Positions 42,496 through 50,223 of a stretch of 64,000 bases of DNA are shown piece by piece. The notes beneath the pieces were generated by a model. That model saw only the letters and a list, made by a program, of their open reading frames with translations, made no database searches and had not been told where the DNA came from. A program made the translations under genes and the position numbers. The DNA is from Alteribacillus iranensis. GTDB lineage: Bacteria; Bacillota; Bacilli; Bacillales; Marinococcaceae. The stretch's first letter is position 1. Each line of letters starts with the position of its first letter. Location of the stretch: positions 124,001 to 188,000 of the forward strand of contig NZ_FONT01000003.1 in NCBI RefSeq assembly GCF_900113025.1, in the 5' to 3' direction.

Positions 42496-42825
42496 ATGAT
42501 TAAAGTGAATGTAGAACGAGATGAGAGTAGAAGCATTCATACCTTCTCCATGTCAGGACATGCAGATTCTGGTCCCTATGGTTATGATCTTGTTTGTGCT
42601 GGAGCATCAGCTGTGTCATTTGGAGCGGTCAATGCGATTGCGGTTCTCTGTGATACAGAACTGATCATAGATATGGAGGAAGAGGGCGGCTATCTTCACT
42701 GCGCTGTGCCGGCCAATATAAGCGGGCACGTCAGGGAAGAGGTGCAGCTGCTTCTCGAAGGGATGCTTGTTTCACTCCAAACGATCGCCGAACAATACGG
42801 TGAGCATATAACCATCATAGATTGA
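42496..42825 (+). CDS. prp: ribosomal-processing cysteine protease Prp
   Basis: A 109-residue cysteine protease (YsxB family) with catalytic H22 (S-G-H-A) and C34 (L-V-C-A-G-A-S). Prp removes the N-terminal extension of ribosomal protein L27 in Firmicutes, a step needed for functional ribosomes. The L27 encoded next has exactly that extension. The gene lies between rplU and rpmA with 12-bp and 15-bp spacers, so all three are co-expressed. Confidence 0.96.
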   Translation: MIKVNVERDESRSIHTFSMSGHADSGPYGYDLVCAGASAVSFGAVNAIAVLCDTELIIDMEEEGGYLHCAVPANISGHVREEVQLLLEGMLVSLQTIAEQYGEHITIID

Positions 42826-42840
42826 TAGGAGGTGAGCACG

Positions 42841-43125
42841 ATGTTGAAACTAGACCTTCAGTTTTTCGCTCAGAAAAAAGGGGTAGGTAGTACAAAAAAC
42901 GGACGTGACTCCATTGCGAAGCGCCTTGGTGCGAAGCGCGGCGATGGACAATTCGTAACTGGCGGCTCCATTCTTGTACGTCAACGTGGTACTCGTATTT
43001 ACCCTGGAGAAAACGTTGGTAAAGGCGGAGATGATACGCTCTTCTCTAAAGTCGATGGTGTTGTGAAGTTTGAACGCCTCGGTAAAAAACGTAAGCAAGT
43101 GAGCGTATATCCAAAAGAAGCATAA
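42841..43125 (+). CDS. rpmA: 50S ribosomal protein L27 with cleavable N-terminus
   Basis: A 94-residue L27 whose start, [14 protein letters not shown], carries the extension cut by Prp after the two phenylalanines. The mature end then reaches the peptidyl-transferase centre. ATG 42841 is used because GGAGGTGAG lies upstream. An in-frame start at 42832 would sit within that site. A strong terminator follows. The spo0B-obg genes that usually come next are not here. Confidence 0.99.
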   Translation: MLKLDLQFFAQKKGVGSTKNGRDSIAKRLGAKRGDGQFVTGGSILVRQRGTRIYPGENVGKGGDDTLFSKVDGVVKFERLGKKRKQVSVYPKEA

Positions 43126-43131
43126 TACATG

Positions 43132-43172
43132 AAAAAACCAGGATGAGGAAATCTCTTCGTCCTGGTTTTTTT
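43132..43172 (+). terminator. terminator after rpmA (works in both directions)
   Basis: AAAACCAGGA (from 43134) pairs with TCCTGGTTTT (from 43160), followed by more T's. On the minus strand the matching A-run would give the convergent crotonase gene a T-tail. Confidence 0.88.
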
Positions 43173-43188
43173 GATGTGAAATAACTGC

Positions 43189-43965
43189 CTATTTGCCTTG
43201 GAACTTTGGTTGTCGCTTTTCCTTAAATGCTTCTAGAGCTTCGAGACGATCTTCCGTAGGAATGATTACTTCATAGGCTTTGGATTCAATGGCCATTCCT
43301 GTCGAGGAATCTACGTTGCTGCCATGATGAATCGCATATTTTGCCTGAATGACAGCTAGAGGGCCATTTTGCATGATTTCCTCAGCAAGCTCCTTTGATT
43401 TTTCTATGACTGCGTCAGAACGAGTTACTTGATTCACTATTCCTAGATTTTCAGATTCTGCTGCAGGAATGCGCCTCGCCGTTAAAATTAATTCTTTGGC
43501 TTTAGAGGGACCTATTAGTTTTGTAAGACGCTGAGTCCCACCACCGCCAGGGATAATAGCCATGCTTACTTCGGGCAGACCTAGTATGGCATGTTCTGCA
43601 GCATACCGAAAATCACAGGCGAGTGCTAATTCAAAACCACCCCCTAATGCATATCCGTTTATAGCAGCGATGGTGGGTTGCGGAAGCTCCTCTATCATTG
43701 TAAATACAGTCCTGATTTTATTCACATTTCGTCGTACTTCTTTTTCAGTTAAAGTCCGTCTTTCCTTTAAATCAGCTCCCGCACTGAATGCTTTTTCTCC
43801 GGCTCCCGTTATGAGTACCATACGGATGTCACGATCTGTTTGTATTTGCTCTACGGTTTCTTCTAATTCACAAAGGGTTTCATAGTCAAAACAATTCAGC
43901 CGCTCTGGCCGATTGATTGTAATAGAAGCTAAATGACCTTCTCTTTCCAACAGTATTTTATCCAA
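43189..43965 (-). CDS. enoyl-CoA hydratase (crotonase family)
   Basis: A 258-residue crotonase. G-G-G-F-E-L-A-L supplies the oxyanion hole region, with A-G-A-D-L-K-E at about 65, and both hydratase glutamates fit (L-G-L-P-E-V-S and the earlier one). It most likely hydrates an enoyl-CoA in the phenylacetate pathway or general beta-oxidation. TTG 43965 follows AGGAGGGAC. It is co-transcribed 12 bp downstream of the PaaI-type thioesterase gene. PaaF-like function is possible, but another crotonase in the paa operon is an equal candidate. Confidence 0.88.
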   Translation of the reverse strand: MDKILLEREGHLASITINRPERLNCFDYETLCELEETVEQIQTDRDIRMVLITGAGEKAFSAGADLKERRTLTEKEVRRNVNKIRTVFTMIEELPQPTIAAINGYALGGGFELALACDFRYAAEHAILGLPEVSMAIIPGGGGTQRLTKLIGPSKAKELILTARRIPAAESENLGIVNQVTRSDAVIEKSKELAEEIMQNGPLAVIQAKYAIHHGSNVDSSTGMAIESKAYEVIIPTEDRLEALEAFKEKRQPKFQGK

Positions 43966-43977
43966 TGAATGTCCCTC

Positions 43978-44430
43978 CTATGATTCTTCGACTGGTACAA
44001 AATAATGATTTTTACGATAAGCGAGAGCTTCCATGGTAGCAACGAGCTCATTATCGCTCATAATGTTTATTTTATACCAACTTGTTCGATGATTTTTCTT
44101 TTCTTCCTTTGCTTCTGCTCGGAGAGTCGCTCCCTTATAACCGGCGGCCATAAAATGAACGGTGGTCGACAGCCCAACAGAAGTTTTGCCGTAAGAATTA
44201 CAGGCTGCCGCAAAGACATAGTCAGCGATAGCGAAAATAACAGCACCATGTACCGTGCCATGGGAATTTAACATATGGTTCTGAACTTCTACTTCAGCCG
44301 AAGCCGTACCTTCACCGATTTCTAAAAGTTCAATACCGAGAAATTGAGCATAAGGTTCGTTTTTTAATACGTTAAATATTTCTTCTTTATGTTCCTTATG
44401 CATTTCCTTGTCATTGATCGCTTGTTTCAC
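43978..44430 (-). CDS. paaI: PaaI-type hotdog thioesterase
   Basis: A 150-residue hotdog-fold thioesterase. The motif H-M-L-N-S-H-G-T-V-H-G-A-V-I-F-A-I-A-D is the PaaI signature, with Asp as likely catalytic residue. In phenylacetate catabolism PaaI hydrolyses stalled CoA intermediates and frees CoA. GTG 44430 has AAAAGGGGG upstream. It is divergent from another hotdog gene, with a shared 185-bp AT-rich promoter region. Confidence 0.88.
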   Translation of the reverse strand: MKQAINDKEMHKEHKEEIFNVLKNEPYAQFLGIELLEIGEGTASAEVEVQNHMLNSHGTVHGAVIFAIADYVFAAACNSYGKTSVGLSTTVHFMAAGYKGATLRAEAKEEKKNHRTSWYKINIMSDNELVATMEALAYRKNHYFVPVEES

Positions 44431-44563
44431 AGAAACGCCCCCTTTTAAAAGTAATTAAATGTAATATAACAAATTTTAAACTGTCGTTTCAATATTATTA
44501 TACATATAATTTCAGAAAATTTCACCTAATGTTAAAAGATAGATGATATAATAAAAATTGAAG

Positions 44564-44583
44564 TAACGTTATTAAAATGACAT
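44564..44583 (+). promoter_or_regulatory. partial match to the paa operator motif
   Basis: TAACGTTATTAAAATGACAT shares the left half TAACGTTA with the two 20-bp motifs before fdx and paaA, but the right half differs. It sits about 35 bp before the hotdog gene start. Confidence 0.35.
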
Positions 44584-44615
44584 ACGAAAGAGAATAGCAA
44601 GAAAGGAGAAGGAAA

Positions 44616-45023
44616 ATGAAAGAAGGCTTGTATGTAGGATATAAAGAAACAATGACATTTACTGTAACAGAGGAAATGTTTGCTCAATTCGGCGGGGAAG
44701 TGGTTCATCCGACATATTCTACAGCAACGATGGTATATCACATGGAATGGGTATCAAGGAATATTATTTTACCTTTTTTGGAAGAAGGGGAAGAGGGAAT
44801 GGGAGCATCAGTTAATGTTAAGCATCTGGCTCCTTCTCCACTGGGAACGACAGTTAGGGCAGAAGCTGTAGTGACGAAAATCAAAACTCGTTCTATTACA
44901 ACGTCAGTAGTATTAATGAATGGAAAAGGAAAAATAGGGGAGGGAGAAGTAAAGCAAGCATTGATGCCCAAAAGCTATATAGAAGAGCAGATTCGTAACC
45001 AAGACGTTCAAAAAAAAGAATAA
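44616..45023 (+). CDS. hotdog-fold thioesterase-like protein
   Basis: A 135-residue hotdog protein similar in layout to fluoroacetyl-CoA thioesterase-like proteins: V-H-P-T-Y-S-T-A-T-M-V-Y-H-M-E-W near residues 29-44, then G-A-S-V-N-V-K-H-L-A-P-S-P-L-G-T. The exact substrate is unknown. Its position within the paa island suggests action on an aromatic or ring-derived acyl-CoA. ATG 44616 has AAAGGAGAAGG upstream. It forms a single unit ended by a long-loop terminator. Confidence 0.78.
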   Translation: MKEGLYVGYKETMTFTVTEEMFAQFGGEVVHPTYSTATMVYHMEWVSRNIILPFLEEGEEGMGASVNVKHLAPSPLGTTVRAEAVVTKIKTRSITTSVVLMNGKGKIGEGEVKQALMPKSYIEEQIRNQDVQKKE

Positions 45024-45039
45024 TATTATAACAAAATAT

Positions 45040-45095
45040 AGAGAAACCGATGAGTGGGTCATCCGAAAGATGAAGAACCAGCCGGTTTCTCTTCT
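45040..45095 (+). terminator. long-loop terminator after the hotdog gene
   Basis: AGAGAAACCG (45040-45049) pairs perfectly with CGGTTTCTCT (45083-45092). The loop is about 33 nt. Confidence 0.65.
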
Positions 45096-45215
45096 GTATG
45101 AAAAAAAGAACGTATACTATTTCGCTTGAGATTCACATCAACCGAGCTACTAGTGACACACTATGTCTCTCTACACAGACGTTACCCATTGCGTCGACTC
45201 TATCCAAAAGCGGAG

Positions 45216-45476
45216 TTAGATAGAAACAGAATGCTCATTTGCGGGATCGCCATGGAAGGCTTCCGAAGATTTTTTGATAGAATCTGTTGGGCACCCGTCT
45301 ATTGCATCTTCTAAATCCTCTAACAACTCTTCATCAATTGGTGTGTTTCCCTCATTGTTGTCTCCAATAAAGTAGGAGAGACCTTCGTCATTATAATCAA
45401 ATAGATCTGGAGCGGAAGCCCCGCATGCCCCGCAAGAAATACACGTTTCTTGGTCCACCATCGTATAAACTTTCAT
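45216..45476 (-). CDS. fer: 4Fe-4S ferredoxin in the paa island
   Basis: An 86-residue ferredoxin of the Bacillus single-cluster type: C12-x2-C15-x2-C18 (C-I-S-C-G-A-C) and C62-P form the ligands of one [4Fe-4S] cluster. The C-terminal extension is short and acidic. It may carry electrons to the PaaABC(D) ring epoxidase, since no PaaE reductase gene is present. The promoter contains the same 20-bp motif as the paaA promoter, so the two are probably co-regulated. ATG 45476 follows GGAGG. Confidence 0.88.
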   Translation of the reverse strand: MKVYTMVDQETCISCGACGASAPDLFDYNDEGLSYFIGDNNEGNTPIDEELLEDLEDAIDGCPTDSIKKSSEAFHGDPANEHSVSI

Positions 45477-45503
45477 TGTAAAACCTCCAATTTAAAAATA
45501 ATA

Positions 45504-45523
45504 TAACGTTTAATAAACGTAAT
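45504..45523 (-). promoter_or_regulatory. probable PaaX-family operator upstream of the ferredoxin gene
   Basis: TAACGTTTAATAAACGTAAT has imperfect dyad symmetry (ACGTTTA/TAAACGT) and differs at one position from TAACGTTAAATAAACGTAAT at 48818-48837 before paaA. The shared motif in two paa promoters suggests one repressor. PaaX is the obvious candidate. Confidence 0.6.
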
Positions 45524-45777
45524 TTATTTTATTGTTATATAAATAGTACAAAATTAGAAAAACAATGTCAATAAATTTTTAAAAATGAAACAATAGGGAG
45601 CTGAAATTCTTTAAGAGGAGAGACAACGAAAGAAATAAAAGAGAGGAGTCGTGCTAAGGTTGAGAGAGGGAAAGTTTGTTAGAGTGAAGGGCATCTAAAG
45701 CGGAACGTACCCCACATGTACGATAAAAAAAGAATGCCACTCTGCAGGAGAGAAGCATTCGTTTATAGAAAGATAAG
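45524..45777. other. AT-rich gene-free stretch
   Basis: About 250 bp upstream of the ferredoxin gene. GAATGC and GCATTC around 45731-45760 can form a hairpin. I see no credible coding frame. Confidence 0.4.
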
Positions 45778-46041
45778 TAAGATAGTATAACATTCATGGA
45801 GTAATGTCTAACTCCAGGCGCCATCGCTCGAGGCCGCTTCAACCCTTCTCTTGGCGGCAAGCCTCCTCAGGCCCACACGACGTGGGTCAGTTCGACGTTG
45901 TCACAGGAACTCCGCAGGAGGCGGTGGCTTCTACGTTGCACACACGATGTGTGCGGTTTTAGTAGAAGTACCTCTGCAACATAGTCGAACTTCCTTCTCC
46001 AGCGCTTGTCGCCGATAGGCGGACGCCTTTCGCTTTTCTTA
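45778..46041 (-). repeat. TAAGAAAAGCG repeat element, 264-bp copy
   Basis: Read on the minus strand it starts TAAGAAAAGCGAAAGGCG (from 46041) and ends GAATGTTATACTATCTTA (to 45778). The first 11 bp and the last about 45 bp match the 37930 copy. The middle contains two hairpins, GCACACA/TGTGTGC and CCCAC/GTGGG. Its first three bases are the TAA of paaX. Confidence 0.85.
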
Positions 46042-46941
46042 CTGTTGGTTAACACGAGGGCTGATTAACGGGTGATCCAAATAGTTATATTCATTATCTT
46101 TCTTCCAGTCAGGATTGCCTTGTTCAAATACCGATTCAAAAAAGCGAGTAGCAGGCTCAGCAAGAGTACGGTAATAATCAGCAAACAAAGCAGCTGCTGA
46201 ATCACCCAGCCAATTTTTGGGCAGAAGCTCTTGAGGGAGTCCCGGATCAACAAACAAAAACTTTCGGTATTGATGAACAAGCATTGTCCGCTCTACGAAA
46301 CAAGCGCCATCGCTCATTTCACCTTTTTCAATTTTACTTTTATCAATAACATATTTTTGACTGTATTCTTGAATAAATTGGGAGTATAAGTCATTGATCT
46401 CCTCTAAATCCCAACATTTCCGTACAAGATCTTCATGATCTTTCATCCCTTTATGAGAGGCTACAAAATAATTGACGTAGTCTTCAATATCATATTTATC
46501 GATAAGTCTGTGGATTTGATCATCCAGCGGGTTTGGCGTAATCCAACAGCTGTTTGATAATAGCCCAAATCCACTCCATACCAATTCTCTTCTCATTTCA
46601 TCACGTATGTGACGCTTTTCCTCAGGGATCGTATAGACAAGGATCCGCCAATTACCATCCCAAGAAGGGGATTCTAGCTTATAAATTCGTTTTGCTGCTT
46701 CATCCATACGAAGACGACCGCGCTCTGTTAAATAATAGTAACTTTTATTGCCGTGTTTTTCCGACTCTACCCATCCTTGTTTACTCATTCGTGAGATGGC
46801 AGCACGAACAGATTGCTCGTTATGACCAAATTCTTTTAAAAGGCGTATTAAGCTTCCTATCCATATTACATTGCCATAGTAACGGATATAATCACCATAT
46901 AAAGTAAAAATCATCGAACGTGTATTAAACGTCTTTTTCAT
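46039..46941 (-). CDS. paaX: PaaX-family transcriptional repressor
   Basis: A 300-residue PaaX protein. The N-terminal winged helix (about residues 10-70; Q-S-V-R-A-A-I-S-R-M-S-K-Q-G-W-V) binds DNA and the C-terminal part (P-S-W-D-G-N-W and F-G-L-L-S-N-S-C-W-I) is the family signature. In other bacteria PaaX represses paa genes and is released by phenylacetyl-CoA. ATG 46941 has AAAGGAATGGAGAG upstream. Its likely targets are the 20-bp motifs upstream of paaA and the ferredoxin gene. The stop lies exactly at the start of a repeat element. Confidence 0.93.
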   Translation of the reverse strand: MKKTFNTRSMIFTLYGDYIRYYGNVIWIGSLIRLLKEFGHNEQSVRAAISRMSKQGWVESEKHGNKSYYYLTERGRLRMDEAAKRIYKLESPSWDGNWRILVYTIPEEKRHIRDEMRRELVWSGFGLLSNSCWITPNPLDDQIHRLIDKYDIEDYVNYFVASHKGMKDHEDLVRKCWDLEEINDLYSQFIQEYSQKYVIDKSKIEKGEMSDGACFVERTMLVHQYRKFLFVDPGLPQELLPKNWLGDSAAALFADYYRTLAEPATRFFESVFEQGNPDWKKDNEYNYLDHPLISPRVNQQ

Positions 46942-47258
46942 ATTCTCTCCATTCCTTTTTGAAAATCCTCTGTTTTTTCATGGTTCGTTCTTACATATAA
47001 CAAATAAAAAACTTCGGTAATTTTAATGATACACTAAAAAAACGGAGAGTTCATGTATTTAGTACAAATATAGCGAAAGTATTCTAAAACACTCGAATCA
47101 TGGTGAGTGAAAAACGAATCTGTATCATGCCTTGGCGGAATGTAGCTAAAATAATAAGCTTCTTTAAAAGAGAAAAGTGGTAAATGGAGCGGTGATTTGG
47201 CTCTACCGAGAGTTATACCCGTTTAAGATAGCTGGGTGAGAAACGTTTTACTGCGTAA
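46942..47258. other. gene-free region between paaX and paaK
   Basis: About 317 bp containing the paaX promoter near its left end (AT-rich around 46970-47040). The rest shows no credible frame, and I recognise no RNA element or clear terminator for paaK. Confidence 0.4.
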
Positions 47259-48596
47259 TTAGCTCGTTGTGGATACAGGTGTATCTCGATTGTCGATAAT
47301 GCGTTTTGCTTTTCCTTCCGATCTAGGTAGAGAGCGAGGTTGTTCGAGGCACACCTCCATCGTAACGAGTGCCTGCTTTTTTAATGCTGATTGAATTTTA
47401 TTCATTAGCTGAAGGGCAGCCGGCTGCTCGAAGCTTTTATCAGGAAGAGCATTGTAGAACTTATCATTTACTTCGACATGGAGTTTCGCTTGGTCTAAGA
47501 CGCCATTTTTACACAAGTGAATTTGATAATGAGGGACTAATTCTTCGATTTGTAATATGCAGCGCTCGATCTCCGAAGGGAATACGTTAACTCCTCGAAT
47601 AATAAGCATATCGTCAATACGCCCTTTTACACGAGACATCTTAACTGTCGTACGGCCACAGGAGCAAGGCTCTCGTGTAATGGAAGCTATATCACCGGTG
47701 CGATAACGAATGATTGGCAATGCTTCTTTCGTTAAACTTGTAAATACGAGTTCTCCTGTTTCTCCTTCCGGAAGAGGCTGTAACGTTTCGGGATCAATCA
47801 CTTCGGTGTAAAAATGATCTTCCGCGATATGGAGACCGTCTTGACAGTCTTTGCATTCCATGGCTACGCCTGGTCCCATTACTTCACTTAAACCGTATAT
47901 GTCCATTGCTTTCATATCAAACATTTTTTCGATCGAAGCTCTCATTTCTTCGGACCATGGTTCTGCCCCCAAGATGGCATATTTTAAAGAAGTGGAGGAA
48001 GGATCAATTCCCATCTTTTTCATTGTCTCTCCGATATTTAACACATAGGAGGGGGTAGCACAAATGATTCTTGGTTTAAAATCTTGGATAAGAGTAATTT
48101 GTCTTTCTGTATTCCCGCCTGAAATGGGAACGGTAGCACAGCCTATTTTCTCTGATCCGTGATGAAGGCCGAGCCCGCCTGTGAAAAGACCATACCCGTA
48201 AGCGTTATGAAGAATATCCCCTCTTTGTCCTCCAGCCATGTAAATGGCACGTGCAATCAATTCCGCCCAATTTTCGATATCATTTTTCGTGTAAGCTACG
48301 ACAGTAGGCTTTCCACTAGTACCAGAAGAACCATGCAATCGCACGACATCATCAATAGGCACAGCAAGCAAACCAAAGGGATAGCTCTCACGTAAATGAT
48401 GTTTTTTAGTAAAAGGGAGGTTTTTGACATCGTCCCAGCTTTGTATATCTTGAGGAGTAATCCCGTGTTCTTTAAATGTTTCATTGTAAAAAGGGACTTT
48501 ATTATAGACACTTTCTAATGTGTTCTTCAGGCGCTCCCATTGCAGCTCCCTCATTTCCGCTGTACGTAGCGTTTCTTCCTGATTAAAAACAGCCAT
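47259..48596 (-). CDS. paaK: phenylacetate-CoA ligase
   Basis: A 445-residue AMP-forming acyl-CoA ligase that activates phenylacetate to phenylacetyl-CoA, the first step of the pathway. The ATP/AMP signature is H-G-S-S-G-T-S-G-K-P-T near residue 90, with Y-G-L-S-E-V near 235 and the Y-R-T-G-D motif near 305. ATG 48596 has AAGGAGGAGAG upstream. It is divergent from the paaABCD operon, with a shared 257-bp control region. Confidence 0.96.
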   Translation of the reverse strand: MAVFNQEETLRTAEMRELQWERLKNTLESVYNKVPFYNETFKEHGITPQDIQSWDDVKNLPFTKKHHLRESYPFGLLAVPIDDVVRLHGSSGTSGKPTVVAYTKNDIENWAELIARAIYMAGGQRGDILHNAYGYGLFTGGLGLHHGSEKIGCATVPISGGNTERQITLIQDFKPRIICATPSYVLNIGETMKKMGIDPSSTSLKYAILGAEPWSEEMRASIEKMFDMKAMDIYGLSEVMGPGVAMECKDCQDGLHIAEDHFYTEVIDPETLQPLPEGETGELVFTSLTKEALPIIRYRTGDIASITREPCSCGRTTVKMSRVKGRIDDMLIIRGVNVFPSEIERCILQIEELVPHYQIHLCKNGVLDQAKLHVEVNDKFYNALPDKSFEQPAALQLMNKIQSALKKQALVTMEVCLEQPRSLPRSEGKAKRIIDNRDTPVSTTS

Positions 48597-48625
48597 GTTG
48601 TCCTCTCCTCCTTATGATATTATTT

Positions 48626-48650
48626 TTACGCTTTATTTAATTTTGTTATG
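48626..48650 (-). promoter_or_regulatory. weak operator-like motif before paaK
   Basis: Read on the minus strand, AACAAAATTAAATAAAGCGTAA resembles TAACGTTAAATAAACGTAAT with an inserted base and several mismatches. It is a possible third site for the same repressor. Confidence 0.35.
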
Positions 48651-48817
48651 TATAAATTACCCCTCTATGAAAACGGTGTCAATAGTTTATTGAAAATTTA
48701 ATATTTATAAAAAATATCATAATTACCTTTTTTAATTAAGGTTTAGTAATAATTAATACGGTGTTTTTAAATTATTTTAAAATTCTATATTGCAGATAAT
48801 ATTACATTATAATATAA

Positions 48818-48837
48818 TAACGTTAAATAAACGTAAT
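48818..48837 (+). promoter_or_regulatory. probable PaaX-family operator upstream of paaA
   Basis: TAACGTTAAATAAACGTAAT matches 19 of 20 bases of the motif before the ferredoxin gene. It lies just after a TATAAT (48808-48813) and before the paaA ribosome binding site, a position suited to repression. Confidence 0.65.
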
Positions 48838-48853
48838 GAGAGGTGAGCTTGTT

Positions 48854-49837
48854 ATGTATAACCTCGTGGAGCACGGTATATATACAAAGGAAAAGCCGGA
48901 AGAAGACCAGGAGAAGTATAAAGAGTTTATGGCAAGAATCGAAGCAGGAGAGAAAATAGAAGCGGATGATTGGATGCCTGATGAATATCGGCAAACCTTA
49001 ATAAAACTTATATCGATGCACGGAATCAGTGAAATTATGGGAGCGCTACCAGAGAAAGAATGGGTACCAAAAGCTCCTACCTTGAAGAGAAAATTAGGTA
49101 TTATGGCAAAGGTTCAAGATGAAATGGGGCATGGACAGCTATTGCTGAGAGTGGCCGAAGACTTAATGGCTCCTTATGGAAAAGACAGAGGAGACGTAAT
49201 GGAAGATTTATTAAAAGGAGATTTAAAGTTCCATAATGTTTTCCATATGCCGACGAAGACGTGGGCAGACGCTGGGGTAATCGGCTGGCTGGTTGATGGA
49301 GCTGCAATTATCTCACAAACAAATATGTTGGATGCCTCCTACGGACCTTATCAAAGAGCGTTACAGCGTATATGTGCAGAAGAAGTTTTTCATGCCCAGC
49401 ACGGAGAAGCGATCATTATGGCATTAGCGGAAGGGACGGAAGAACAGCGAAAGATGCTGCAAGATGCAGTCAATCGCTGGTGGCCAGCGCTTCTTATGTT
49501 TTTTGGTCCTGCGTCTGCTGAGACAACTGGATCGTCGAAACAAGAAGTGACGACAAAATATCGGATTCGGAAAAGCTCTAACGAAGAGCTTCGCCAAGCC
49601 TTCTTAGACAAGTATTTACCGCGAGTGTTTGCACTTGGTTTAAGTGTGCCGGATGAGACCGTTCATTATGACAAAGAACAAGAACGATGGGTTTACCAAC
49701 AGCCTGATTGGAATGAATTTAAAAATATCATCAACAATAAAGGACCACGGTCTCAGGAAAGGCTGCGCTTAAGAGAAATCGCTTTTAAAAATAATGAATG
49801 GGTAAGGGAAGCGCTTGCACAACCAGCGATATCCTAA
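48854..49837 (+). CDS. paaA: phenylacetyl-CoA 1,2-epoxidase catalytic subunit PaaA
   Basis: A 327-residue ferritin-like di-iron subunit of the ring 1,2-phenylacetyl-CoA epoxidase. The metal motif E-x-x-H appears as V-Q-D-E-M-G-H-G-Q near residue 95 and A-E-E-V-F-H-A-Q-H-G near residue 180. The length is as in E. coli PaaA (about 309). ATG 48854 is chosen because AGAGGTGAG lies 8 nt upstream. An ATG at 48836 overlaps the operator. It opens the paaABCD operon. Confidence 0.96.
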   Translation: MYNLVEHGIYTKEKPEEDQEKYKEFMARIEAGEKIEADDWMPDEYRQTLIKLISMHGISEIMGALPEKEWVPKAPTLKRKLGIMAKVQDEMGHGQLLLRVAEDLMAPYGKDRGDVMEDLLKGDLKFHNVFHMPTKTWADAGVIGWLVDGAAIISQTNMLDASYGPYQRALQRICAEEVFHAQHGEAIIMALAEGTEEQRKMLQDAVNRWWPALLMFFGPASAETTGSSKQEVTTKYRIRKSSNEELRQAFLDKYLPRVFALGLSVPDETVHYDKEQERWVYQQPDWNEFKNIINNKGPRSQERLRLREIAFKNNEWVREALAQPAIS

Positions 49838-49860
49838 TAATAAGGAGAGGAGAGACACCA

Positions 49861-50223
49861 ATGGCCGATAAAGAAAAGATAAATACTTTCTACAAAAAAT
49901 ATGAAGTGTTTAGTAAGAAAAATGATAAGTCCCCTGTCCAGCATCAATTCAGCCTTCTTGCTCCTAATGCCGAAATGGCTCTTAATATCGCACAAGAGAA
50001 TTTTATGCGTCGTGAAAATGTGATCGATGTATGGGTTGTCCCCCGGAATGAAATCCGGTCCATGACAAGTGAAGAACGGAAACAATGGACGAAACGACTC
50101 GATAATAAAGATTACCGCACGACAAAAGGATACGGCTATTTGAGAAAGAAATGGCGAGAGAAAGAACAAGGCATGTTAGATGAAAAAGAAATTTTATCTT
50201 GGAAAGAGGTGAAAAAGAAATGA
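49861..50223 (+). CDS. paaB: phenylacetyl-CoA epoxidase subunit PaaB
   Basis: A 120-residue small subunit of the epoxidase, needed to bridge PaaAC heterodimers. The Y-E-V-F-S-K-K motif and the H-Q-F-S-L-L-A-P-N-A-E-M-A-L segment are typical of PaaB. ATG 49861 has GGAGAGGAG upstream. The longer frame that begins at 49798 runs inside paaA and lacks a ribosome binding site. It overlaps paaC by 4 bp. Confidence 0.95.
   Translation: MADKEKINTFYKKYEVFSKKNDKSPVQHQFSLLAPNAEMALNIAQENFMRRENVIDVWVVPRNEIRSMTSEERKQWTKRLDNKDYRTTKGYGYLRKKWREKEQGMLDEKEILSWKEVKKK

Noticed and set aside
45126-45314. Frame downstream of the hotdog gene
   Set aside because: It overlaps the ferredoxin C-terminus on the other strand and lacks a ribosome binding site.
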